From assembly GCA_016722515.1 (NCBI GenBank), contig JADKJE010000002.1:372001-436000 (forward strand): a DNA stretch of 64,000 nt, written 5' to 3'. Of the stretch, positions 17,014-24,609 are shown in pieces. Source of the stretch: Alphaproteobacteria bacterium. GTDB taxonomy: Bacteria; Pseudomonadota; Alphaproteobacteria; Rickettsiales; JADKJE01. The notes under the pieces are model-generated. The model was not told the DNA's origin, did no database searches, and was given only the letters and a program-made list of their open reading frames with translations. Numbering within the stretch: the stretch's first letter is position 1; the number at the start of each line of letters is the position of its first letter. A program made the position numbers and the translations under genes.

Positions 17014-17110
17014 TGACCTGCTCCCCCAAAATTGGTCCACAAAAAAGTAGAGTCTGTTAACTTTAACCTAAAAGGAGCAACACCGAAGATCAAATACAAG
17101 CGTATGGTGA
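17014..17110 (+). mobile_element. Possible IS3-family left-end remnant
   Basis: The hemagglutinin reading frame stops abruptly at TGACCTGCTCCCCC (17014), followed by 'attggtccac', then 'aaggagcaac' and a short run resembling the start of an orfA ('KIKYKR'). The layout resembles the left terminus of IS3-subgroup elements, but nothing of the transposase remains. It marks the junction with the foreign fluC and recQ pieces. Confidence 0.3.
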
Positions 17111-17135
17111 ACCCACTTATCTGGCCGTGTCATAT

Positions 17136-17394
17136 TTATGCTCCTTTAAGTTGATTAAATACAGATGCCAACAAATATCCCAGCCATACCGAAATAAGAC
17201 ACAGCAAAACGGATAACAGAATATTAAGGCCGGCTGAGATGATCGCCCCTTCCCTGGCCAGGTTAAGCGTTTGCAGGCTGAAGGAGGAAAAGGTTGTGTA
17301 GCCGCCACATAAGCCAACCATCACAAATATCCGCATATCCGAAGCCACCATAAAGCGGCCATCTGGCCCTGTCATCGCGGCAAAAAAACAATGA
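17136..17394 (-). pseudogene. Truncated fluoride channel gene (fluC/crcB), C-terminal half
   Basis: The reverse strand encodes 'FFAAMTGPDGRFMV' followed by 'VGLCGGYTTFSSFSLQTL', the unmistakable Fluc/CrcB channel signature, and then the last membrane helix ('LLSVLLCLISVWLGYLLA'). The first 40-50 residues are missing: homology starts abruptly at about 17394, where a recQ fragment begins on the opposite strand. Fluc is a dual-topology fluoride exporter; this half cannot form a channel. It is a rearrangement remnant inside the CDI island. Confidence 0.75.
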
Positions 17395-17397
17395 GGA

Positions 17398-18129
17398 GTG
17401 ATACTGGAATATTTTGGCGATACGTGCAACCCTTGTGGCAATTGCGATACGTGCAACCATCCACCACGTACGTTTGATGCAACAATTCCGGTGCAAAAAG
17501 CGCTGTCTTGTGTCTATCGCACGGGTCAACGATTTGGTGTCAGTTACCTGATCCCATTATTGGTTGGAGTCGGATTGGTTGCATTATCAGCGTACAATGT
17601 TTATGATGCCTATAAGACAAACGGTGCCTTAGGAGCTTTAAAAGCCGCCGGAGTAGAACTCGGTATGTACATGGTTGGTGGCGTACTAGTCAAAGGATTC
17701 ATGGTAGCTGGCAAGGTCTATAAGGCTACACAAGCGGGTGAAGCGTTCGCTGCTTGGCTCGGTAGTGATTCGGTTACGGCTAAGTTTGTTAACAATGGAG
17801 GGAAAACTGTTGCAACTGATGCTGCCGCAAAAAATGTTAGCAAAATTTCTTCAAATGAAGTTATTTGGCAGACTGGTGCGCATGCGGAACAACAACTGTT
17901 AGAAAGAAATTTAACAAAAGATCAAGCTATGTATGTCATTGACAATGGTAAGCAGTATTTTGATCCAGCCAATAATTCAATAGTTGCATGGATTGAGGCT
18001 AAACTTGTTGCCGGTTATGTGGGTAATTCAAAGCTAATTGGTGTTGCTATAGATCCAGCAGCAAAAACAATTAAAACAGTTATGAAGCGTGGCAGCTTAA
18101 ATATTGACAATTATCAGGAGATTTTCTAG
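17398..18129 (+). CDS. Chimeric frame: RecQ zinc-region fragment fused to a polymorphic-toxin C-terminus
   Basis: Residues 1-53 are a piece of RecQ helicase: 'LEYFGDTCNPCGNCDTC' is its zinc-binding cysteine cluster and 'ALSCVYRTGQRFGVSYLI' the start of its RQC domain. At about 17560 it switches, without losing frame, to a pre-toxin region ('GVELGMYMVGGVLVKGF') and a C-terminal domain with 'WQTGAHAEQQLLERNLTKDQ', 'VIDNGKQYFDPANNSIVAW' and 'GVAIDPAAKTIKTVMKRG'. The last part resembles small RNase-like toxin domains (DUF4258-like, BECR fold), a tentative call. The GTG start belongs to the recQ piece. The stop overlaps the next gene's start by one base, as in toxin-immunity pairs. Confidence 0.65.
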   Translation: MILEYFGDTCNPCGNCDTCNHPPRTFDATIPVQKALSCVYRTGQRFGVSYLIPLLVGVGLVALSAYNVYDAYKTNGALGALKAAGVELGMYMVGGVLVKGFMVAGKVYKATQAGEAFAAWLGSDSVTAKFVNNGGKTVATDAAAKNVSKISSNEVIWQTGAHAEQQLLERNLTKDQAMYVIDNGKQYFDPANNSIVAWIEAKLVAGYVGNSKLIGVAIDPAAKTIKTVMKRGSLNIDNYQEIF

Positions 18130-18800
18130 TGAAATGGACGATAGATACATTAATAGGAGTCGCTTATTTTAGGCTGTACTCAGAAAGTGAGAAGAAATAT
18201 TATGATTTAAATAATACAGATCCAGATCAATATGGGACTTTATATATAAACAAACAAAAAGAATTATGTGGATTTGAGCTCAATTATAATACAGATCCAG
18301 GTCTGTATATATTAAGTTTTGATAAAATCAGAGAAGATTTGAAGGGTTTTTTTTCTTCTTCCTTTAAAAACAACAATATGATACTTATGAATAAGCTAAG
18401 TGATTGCCATTATGACTATGCTATACCAACCGAAGTTCTCTTTAATATTAATAATGAAGATGAAATTTTAGGGATAGAATTTTTGTATAAACCTTTAGAT
18501 ATAAATTAATGGGTAAGAAAATTCAGAATAATGGTAGGAAAAGACAAACAAGATACGTTTAACCTCCACCGAAGGCGACATCACCATCGGCACCGCCGAC
18601 CTTGTGCGCCATACGGAAGGTCGGTATCACAAGAGCACGTCAACCAGTGATTCCATCGAGCGCATCGGTTCGAGCATCACGGCAGGAAACGACCTCATCC
18701 TAAGTGCCCTATCACCCAATGTAAGCACCGATGGCAGTGGCAATATAACCCTTAGCGGCAGTGCGCTTACTGCGGGGCATGATCTTGATCTTGATGCGGC
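17560..18800 (+). repeat. 1.24-kb direct repeat, copy 1
   Basis: Near-identical to 26023-27272. It contains the toxin C-terminus, its immunity gene and the start of the downstream hemagglutinin-repeat frame. This copy is intact in all reading frames, whereas copy 2 carries several small indels, so copy 1 is likely the functional or older version. Confidence 0.92.
18129..18509 (+). CDS. Putative immunity protein for the 17398-18129 toxin domain
   Basis: A 126-aa acidic cytoplasmic protein with no signal sequence ('MKWTIDTLIGVAYFRLYSE' onward) and no recognised family. Its GTG start shares a base with the toxin stop codon, the tight coupling typical of CDI and other polymorphic-toxin immunity genes. 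A second copy at 26603 travels with a second copy of the toxin, which supports pairing. The cytoplasmic location fits the proposed nuclease-like toxin. Function is inferred from position. Confidence 0.62.
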   Translation: MKWTIDTLIGVAYFRLYSESEKKYYDLNNTDPDQYGTLYINKQKELCGFELNYNTDPGLYILSFDKIREDLKGFFSSSFKNNNMILMNKLSDCHYDYAIPTEVLFNINNEDEILGIEFLYKPLDIN

Positions 18801-20730
18801 CAATAACGTTAACATTGTCTCTGCTGCTGATTATTATCATAGTCTCTATCAAGGCAAAAGTGGCGGTGGCGGTTTTATGGGTGGCTCGTCTATCCGTGCA
18901 GAAAGGGAGCTTCTGACCAATAAGCCTTCCGTTTTAACGGCAGGCCACAGCATCAACGCAACAGCGGGCGATAGCATGTTTATTCAAAGCAGTAACCTGA
19001 CAGCGTCGGATGCCATTAACCTCAACGCCAATACATTGTTATTTGGTGCGGCCAAAGATGTGGATTACTTAAGCATCCAGTCCAGCAAAGATAACGGCAT
19101 TATGACCACCATGGTGAATCAAGGCCATCATATTGAGACGGTTAAGCAAACCAAACTGCAAGCCAATACAGTGAACCTCAATGCCACGTCGTTTGCGGTC
19201 CAATATGAAGGCCAGGAGGGAGAAAATCTCAGCCAATCCATTGACCGTCTCAAACAACAACCCGGCTTGGAGTGGCTGGGGCAACTCCAACAACAAAATA
19301 ATGTAGGCTGGGAAAAGGTCGATCCTGTGTATCAGGAATGGTACCACAAAACCACCGGCCTTTCAGCGCCTGCTGCGGCTGTCATTGCCATTGCTGTAGC
19401 CGCAGCAACAGGTGGTATGGGCGCTCCCATAGTCGGTGCAGCAGAAGGATCGGCATCAGCCTTTATGGCCAATGCTGCGTTCAGTACATTGGTCACACAA
19501 GCAAGCATTGCGTTGATCAACAATCAAGGCAATATCCTGGGTGCACTGGAAGATATGGGATCGTCAGCTAATTTAAAACAACTGGCAATCAGTGTGGTGA
19601 GTGCTGGTGTCAGTGCGGGTATTGACAACGCATTCAATTTTAATATTGCAGCAGGAACCTCAAGCGTTGCCCAAAAGGCTGGTTATAATCTTACCAACGC
19701 TGTAGTCAGTAATACGGTTGGCAACATAGTGAATGGGGATGGTTTGTTTAACGGTATCGATCATTCGATTCTGGTCGGCTTGGCAAACACAGCGGGACAA
19801 GAGGCAACGGAATATGTAGGTGGGTTGTATCACCAAGACATGATAGACCCATTGACACATATAGTAGCGCATGGGATTATTGGTTGTGGAGCCGGGTTAG
19901 CATTATCCGGTAATTGTGGAGCGGGCGCATTTGGAGCAGTTGTGAGCGAGGGTACAGCAGAATTGGCCTTTGGTGCCGGCCTGAGTCAAACAGGTAGTGC
20001 AACGTTAGGGCAATCTTTAGCGGTAGGCGCTGCATTTGGCCTGGGCATGGGTGCCGGAGCTATTCAAACGGTCAACACGACGGCTGCGCAGGCGATTAAT
20101 TATAATTATTTGTTGCCGGATGAGAAGGGTGATTTAATCAATAAATTAAAAGCTTGTGGCGATAATAATGCGTGCAAAGATAAGGTTCAGGAGAGCTATC
20201 AAAAAATTAGCGATCCAAGGGATGCATATTTTAAACAACAATATGAAATCTGCATGAACACAGGCAATTGCACCGAATTCTTAAAAATTCATTATGATTT
20301 AAGACAGCAGTTAACTGAGGAAGGCAATCAATACTATTTGGAACATCCAGAAAAATTTGTACTAATGCCTGACTATCAATCGGTTTGGCACAATTTTGTT
20401 ATTGATCCATCCACTGGAAAAATTATGGAAGACCAGTTGGGTAATAACGTAAAGTACTTAGATCCGACACTCGGATATGAGGTAGTTGTTGATTCTAAAG
20501 GAAACATAGTCACGAATTCGGTTAATGAGGGAACATATAACTTCTATAATCCGAAGATTATGGGGATTATCTATCCAGAATTAATGAGCAATCCGCTTAT
20601 AACAAGTAATGGTTCTCATAAAAATTATGATGTCAAACCTTATATTGATTATGGAAATGGATTAAATGATACCACTACACATGACGAAAGATCTTCTTGG
20701 TGGATCCAAGGGGTGAAGCTTTTTTTCTAG
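18604..20730 (+). CDS. 3' part of a cdiA-like gene: hemagglutinin repeats, DUF637 region and toxin C-terminus
   Basis: A 708-aa frame open back to 18533 and lacking a proper start, signal peptide or TPS domain, so probably the detached 3' end of the broken cdiA at 15462-17029. It begins with repeats ('SSITAGNDLILSALSP', 'GSALTAGHDLDLDAANN'). A DUF637-like region follows ('VGWEKVDPVYQEWYHKTTGL', 'AAAVIAIAVAAATGGMG', 'QASIALINNQGN'), then a Gly/Ala-rich stretch and a 'YNYLLPDEKGDLINKLKAC' pre-toxin segment. The last 70 residues ('VNEGTYNFYNP', 'KNYDVKPYIDYGNG', 'DTTTHDERSSWW') look like a toxin domain of unknown activity. The GTG 18604 start is nominal. Confidence 0.75.
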   Translation: MRHTEGRYHKSTSTSDSIERIGSSITAGNDLILSALSPNVSTDGSGNITLSGSALTAGHDLDLDAANNVNIVSAADYYHSLYQGKSGGGGFMGGSSIRAERELLTNKPSVLTAGHSINATAGDSMFIQSSNLTASDAINLNANTLLFGAAKDVDYLSIQSSKDNGIMTTMVNQGHHIETVKQTKLQANTVNLNATSFAVQYEGQEGENLSQSIDRLKQQPGLEWLGQLQQQNNVGWEKVDPVYQEWYHKTTGLSAPAAAVIAIAVAAATGGMGAPIVGAAEGSASAFMANAAFSTLVTQASIALINNQGNILGALEDMGSSANLKQLAISVVSAGVSAGIDNAFNFNIAAGTSSVAQKAGYNLTNAVVSNTVGNIVNGDGLFNGIDHSILVGLANTAGQEATEYVGGLYHQDMIDPLTHIVAHGIIGCGAGLALSGNCGAGAFGAVVSEGTAELAFGAGLSQTGSATLGQSLAVGAAFGLGMGAGAIQTVNTTAAQAINYNYLLPDEKGDLINKLKACGDNNACKDKVQESYQKISDPRDAYFKQQYEICMNTGNCTEFLKIHYDLRQQLTEEGNQYYLEHPEKFVLMPDYQSVWHNFVIDPSTGKIMEDQLGNNVKYLDPTLGYEVVVDSKGNIVTNSVNEGTYNFYNPKIMGIIYPELMSNPLITSNGSHKNYDVKPYIDYGNGLNDTTTHDERSSWWIQGVKLFF

Positions 20731-20742
20731 GGTTTAAATGAA

Positions 20743-21036
20743 ATGAATAATAACGCAATATTTATTGTTATTACTATAACCATATTGGTGGTAATAGCAT
20801 ATACTTCCATGAAATATTTTGAATTTATAATGTATAGCCATTCAAATTTTCTATGCTCAAGTTTCCGGCATTCTCTTCGGTGTGAACAGGCAGTCTTCTT
20901 TGCGCCTGCCTTTGTTTTGATTGCATTTGGTTGGGTTATCTTTAACAAGAAAGAAAGATATAGGGCGATTATATATTTTTCTATGACGCTTTACTTGATA
21001 TTGGGTTTGTTATTTTTTAGCATAATGCCGGGATAA
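20743..21036 (+). CDS. Small membrane protein, candidate immunity partner
   Basis: A 97-aa very hydrophobic protein with three predicted membrane helices ('AIFIVITITILVVIAYTS', 'VFFAPAFVLIAFGWVIF' and 'MTLYLILGLLFFSIM'). It starts 12 bases after the cdiA-like fragment, the place where an immunity gene is expected. No named family is recognised. A membrane location would suit a toxin that acts at or enters through the inner membrane. The call rests on context. Confidence 0.5.
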   Translation: MNNNAIFIVITITILVVIAYTSMKYFEFIMYSHSNFLCSSFRHSLRCEQAVFFAPAFVLIAFGWVIFNKKERYRAIIYFSMTLYLILGLLFFSIMPG

Positions 21037-21081
21037 TTGGAAGTGAGTTAATAGTCTAAAAAATTCTCCTGCACTCGCTGC

Positions 21082-22537
21082 CTAGCCCGGATATTTCATG
21101 AAGCAGTCCATTTCTGATTAATTCTGTCGAGTGGTTACTTTTTATTATTAAGCAGTCAACGAAAGGGATTTTTTAGGATGATTTCTAGATTTTGGACACA
21201 CGTCCCCCATACCCCCATTATTTGCAAGTGCCGGGGGGAGCACAGGCATGTTCGATTATTCTGTTGCCAGGCGTTTTGCAATGAGGCGGAAAAGATGTTG
21301 ATGGGGATAATGGGAAGCCATACGAAAGTAAATACAAAAAATCTGCCGCATCTGGTTTGGCCACCATTCATGGCAAGAGGTACGGCCTGCAAATAAATCC
21401 AATTGCTGCTCTTTGATACGGTTTTCCATTTCGCCTCGTGCACAATAGATTTCATCTTACAGCGTCCTGGAATCACCCTCGAGGCTGGTGACGATAAAGC
21501 GAGGATTCGGTTGATCGCGGTTGTATTCAGCCTTGCCTATGACTTTCTTTGAATGCCTCCAACTACCAGCTTGATAGGAAAAAGGGAAAAAATGCGCTGC
21601 TTTTGCCCGCTATTGCGGTAAGCCTCTGCCGCAACACACATCGTTGGCCTTAGCTTTCCCTCCAATGTTTTATTCCGTGCAATGCCAACGATATAATCAA
21701 CATGATGACGGTCACACCAATCCAACATCCGGTGACGACAAAAACCACTGTCACTACGAAAAATAATTCTCACCCCAGGCCAAACTTTGCGAAATTGCTT
21801 TACCAACAAGGATAAGATAGCCCAGCTGTGCTTGGCTCCATCAATGTTTGAGCGACGCAAATAACTGACTAAGAGCTGTTTTCCGCAAAACACATATAAC
21901 GGTAGGAAGCAGTGATTCCCATAATAACCGTGGAAATACTTTCCCACCTGATCGCCGTGTACAAGCGTATCGGTGGCATCAAAATCAAGGATTAACTCCT
22001 GGGGCGGTGTTGAAAACGAAGCGATGAAGGTTTCAACTATGGCTCGATGTGCCGTTATGGCAAATTGACGGTCAGCTGTGTGCTCAAAACGATTCAACGT
22101 TGGTGGACTTGCCAATAAACTATTCTCATCAACTGCCGTTTGAAACGCTATATCATGCCGAAGGGTAGCGTGATCATTCCCATCCTCATAACCACACGCA
22201 ATACCATAAATTCGTTGCCGAAGCATACTAAGAATACTATGGGTAACCTTACTTTGATCACGCAAATCAGGCATCGAACCGGCAATACGATCGGTTAAAT
22301 CCAAGACGACGGTCTATCTCACGTATAAGCAAAACTCCACCATCGCTGCTTACGTGACCGCCTGAAAAATCAATCTTCAATCTACGACGTTTTAAACCTG
22401 GAAATAATGGCGAATTACTGGTACATATTGTCATTGGCGGAATCCACTTATAATTGGTTTTAAGCAACTGTAATATATAAGATAAAGGCGGTTCTGCCAA
22501 CCTATTACTTCATGCCTTCATGAAATATCCGGGTTAG
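21082..22537 (-). mobile_element. Decayed IS1380-family insertion sequence
   Basis: Matching ends CTAGCCCGGATATTTCATGAAG (21082-21103) and its inverse with one change (22516-22537) frame a transposase pseudogene on the minus strand. The terminal repeats are about 22 bases. No clean target duplication is evident. The right end lies directly against a toxin C-terminus coding fragment, so insertion probably truncated that gene. Confidence 0.82.
21256..22434 (-). pseudogene. IS1380-family transposase pseudogene
   Basis: The protein begins 'FSGGHVSSDGGVLLIREIDR', shifts frame by one base near 22300, and continues with 'VTHSILSMLRQRIYGIACGY', the catalytic 'LDFDATDTLVHGDQVGKYFH' and 'IIFRSDSGFCRHRMLDWC'. 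A second frameshift lies near 21555. The in-frame continuation has a TAA where the family has Tyr ('SRTL*DEIYCARGEMENRIK'), and the C-terminal helices after 'LIAKRLATE' are missing. At least three inactivating lesions make it non-functional. Confidence 0.88.
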
Positions 22538-22818
22538 CAACCAGTGCTAAAACACTCGATACACTAACGCTCAATAGGCTTGAAAACCCAAACGCTGTTT
22601 ATAATACCCTGGTGGGGTATATTGATAAGACGGCTAATTTCCAGAAAGCAAAGATTCCTGGAATTGAAGGTATACTTAGCGCAACTAGAATTACTTCTCG
22701 TGACATCCAGTTAGCCGTACCTTATGATACAACTGGCGCACAATGGCAGCAGATAGAAAACGCGATTGACTACGGGAAACAAATGAATGTTAATGTGATT
22801 GTAACCAAAATAAGGTAA
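22538..22818 (+). pseudogene. 5'-truncated CDI toxin C-terminal domain
   Basis: An open frame running out of the IS1380 end with no authentic start (the first start codon is GTG 22612). It encodes about 92 residues: 'TLNRLENPNAVYNTLVGYID', then 'ITSRDIQLAVPYDTTGAQWQ' and 'IENAIDYGKQMNVNVIVTKI'. The last segment is typical of the ends of nuclease-type CdiA toxins, where an 'I-x-L-A-V-P-x-x-T-T-x-x-Q' strand-helix precedes the C-terminus. The cognate-looking immunity gene follows after 4 bases. Without its delivery region it is probably an orphan module. The nuclease assignment is tentative. Confidence 0.6.
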
Positions 22819-22822
22819 GGGA

Positions 22823-23341
22823 ATGACACTCCTACATGATCCAAATGAAAAAAATGCCTGTGTGTATGCCAATGAGAGATTTTGTTCTATTAAGACTTAT
22901 TCAGGAATGGGGCTAATAATGGGGGATTTTCGGGGGAAAGAATATATCTTATTACCTGATGCTAGTGAAGAGGAGTTAGGCCAGGCTATCTTAGGTGCAT
23001 TGTCTTATAGTCGGGTAGTTAATCGTAAAGCAGACCCCGAGTTATGGGATACTGAGGCTGCTAAAATACGCGCACAGAAATGGATAGTGGGGCTTATGCA
23101 ACGTTTTGGTTATAAAACGAGGGCGGCAATGTTTAGAAAAATGAAGAGTTGTGATATTGTTATGAAAAGTGGAATGATAGAAATAAGTCCTAGCCGTAGA
23201 GAGCGTAACGGTAATTTATTTAGCGGTGAAGGCATTCAAAAATCAGATTATATTTATCTTCCAGATACTAGCACCCCAGCAGAGATTGGAGCAGGATTAA
23301 AATTAGCCTTAAGCAGATGTTTGCCAAAAGAGATTGAATAA
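22823..23341 (+). CDS. CdiI-like immunity protein (DUF1436-like)
   Basis: A 172-aa cytoplasmic protein that resembles the CdiI/DUF1436 immunity family: 'VYANERFCSIKTYSGMGLIM', 'EYILLPDASEEELGQAILGA' and 'LSYSRVV', with a C-terminal repeat of the same theme ('YIYLPDTSTPAEIGAGLKLA'). It starts four bases after the toxin fragment at 22538-22818, so the two are a former cdiA-CT/cdiI pair. The frame is intact, and orphan immunity genes are often kept because they protect against sibling toxins. The family call is from memory of the pattern. Confidence 0.65.
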   Translation: MTLLHDPNEKNACVYANERFCSIKTYSGMGLIMGDFRGKEYILLPDASEEELGQAILGALSYSRVVNRKADPELWDTEAAKIRAQKWIVGLMQRFGYKTRAAMFRKMKSCDIVMKSGMIEISPSRRERNGNLFSGEGIQKSDYIYLPDTSTPAEIGAGLKLALSRCLPKEIE

Positions 23342-23385
23342 CCATAAAATACAAAATACGTAAAAACATAGATAAGTATATCATT

Positions 23386-24046
23386 ATGATAAGACTATTA
23401 AATTCTATTCCAAGGTGGTTTAAGCAGAAATCTGATTATAGTGAAATATCATCAGAGCCAGATTTTCCACAAGGATTTGGATATAAGACTGCCTGGCTTG
23501 CGATACCAAGCAAGTCCTTAGATGAAATTATTAAAGTGCTTCATTTGTCTCAACCAGTAAAAGCCAATTGGCAATCCGGGCTAAATCATATTTATAATGA
23601 TAGAAAGGATAATCATGTTTTTGTTACACCTTTGATCAAAGGCTGGAATTTTGTTATCGGATTTGGCATAGGTAGCTTTTCAACTGATAAGGAAAATAAT
23701 AAGATTTTTTTACATTCTTTGACGTCTTTAGCCCAAAAAATGCCTAACTTTATTATTTCTGTACGCATCGTGTATGTGAATATCACTCATGGATAATGAT
23801 TGAAGATGGAAAGATAAAAGGGCGTTTGCTTATGGTGATGGAGAAATATTTTATGAAAAAAGGAGCAATAACCTCCCAAGAAAAAGAATTGGATGTGATA
23901 TTCGACGCGGAAAGTGATTATAAATTTCAGATGAAGAAGATGTCATTAAAATAGCTTCAGCGTGGTCAACCAATCCTTTGGATATAGGAGAAAACACAGA
24001 CACAGAAGGAGTTGGCATTCTAGGTAAAATATCCAATGGGAGTTGA
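23386..24046 (+). pseudogene. Immunity-like gene broken by frameshifts
   Basis: The first 120 or so codons (ATG 23386) read 'GFGYKTAWLAIPSKSLDEII', 'VKANWQSGLNHIYNDRKDN' and 'VFVTPLIKGWNFVIGFGIG', a pattern I associate with a family of unnamed proteins beside polymorphic toxins. The frame then ends at 23796. The continuation appears in other frames: 'RVCEYHSWIMIEDGKIK', 'RAFAYGDGEIFYEKGAITS' and 'DVIKIASAWSTNPLDIGENT', ending at a TGA at 24044. At least three indels separate these pieces. It has no adjacent toxin gene of its own. Confidence 0.6.
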
Positions 24047-24182
24047 GGTGCTCCCAATTGTTGTACCAGTTAGAAGTAGGGAGAAAATTATACTGTTGCA
24101 GGGGATGGAAAAATCCTTTGAAATTGCCTCCAGCGTGTATTGAGAGCATTCTATTAGAGCATATGATGAAAGAAAAGTTTAA
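24043..24182 (+). repeat. 140-base direct repeat, copy 1
   Basis: Matches 27281-27420 with only a few substitutions. It starts at TTGAGGTGCTCCCAATTG and contains a short open stretch ('EVLPIVVPVRSREKIILLQG'). It sits directly before a toxin C-terminus in this copy. It may be the relic of one recombined gene 3' end or of an IS terminus. Confidence 0.88.
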
Positions 24183-24187
24183 CAACT

Positions 24188-24598
24188 ATGGTCGTCGGAA
24201 GCAATCTTGAAGTAAAAGTTATCGAGCACATAACAGATGCTTCTAAACAATCGGGGAATGTTATTATTGATGAGCTACTCCTAGAAGGAAAAACAGTTGA
24301 GATCATACCACGAACAAATGCTCATCAAACTGCAGATTCTATTATAGATGGCGTCGATTATGAATTAAAAACAATATCAAATTTGACTACAAACAATATA
24401 AGTGAGGCAGTGAAGAGAACAATAATCGATGCTAGCAAGCAATCAGGTAACGTAATCATTGACGCAAAGAATCAGCCTCAAGTTACTAAAGAGGTGGTTG
24501 ATAATTTAATAAATCGTATACCTGGTTCTGGCGGGGGATCAAGAGTCAAATCAATTATCATAATTACTTCTGAAGGAACGATAAATCATCAATTTTAA
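24188..24598 (+). CDS. Toxin C-terminal domain (CdiA_C-like), orphan module
   Basis: A 136-aa frame. The core ('LLLEGKTVEIIPRTNAHQTA', 'DSIIDGVDYELKTISN', 'DASKQSGNVIIDAKNQPQV') resembles the CdiA C-terminal tRNase-type fold, in which a Pro/Asp stretch, an 'E-x-K-T' strand and a helix followed by 'Q-x-x-N-V-I-I-D' recur. The first 28 residues repeat the phrase 'DASKQSGNVIID' found again near residues 81-92, so the 5' end looks like a recombination join rather than a natural N-terminus. The ATG follows the 140-base repeat by 5 bases. Toxic activity is inferred. Confidence 0.5.
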   Translation: MVVGSNLEVKVIEHITDASKQSGNVIIDELLLEGKTVEIIPRTNAHQTADSIIDGVDYELKTISNLTTNNISEAVKRTIIDASKQSGNVIIDAKNQPQVTKEVVDNLINRIPGSGGGSRVKSIIIITSEGTINHQF

Positions 24599-24609
24599 AA
24601 GCAAGACAA

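Larger units (their letters stand above)
15462..17029 (+). pseudogene. Remnant of a second cdiA-like gene (hemagglutinin-repeat region), split by an IS5-family element
   Basis: Outside the insertion the DNA encodes filamentous-hemagglutinin repeats. The first piece reads 'DNVTLTAGDDIINQGADM' and hits a TGA near 15567. After a frame change it continues through 'SHRELTVQNAATLSSKGSM' and 'DILGSDVQAAQNINLNAQDI' to the IS. Removing the IS and one TA copy joins 'AQDI' in frame to 'NISSVDEYYYMETVSHK'. A further frameshift near 16880 is needed to reach 'GFMSSSTQ', 'GSTLVAGGNVTMNAADD' and 'GSYIEAGD'. The order matches residues of the intact exoprotein upstream. There is no start, signal peptide or TPS domain, so it is not secretable as it stands. 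Confidence 0.8.
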
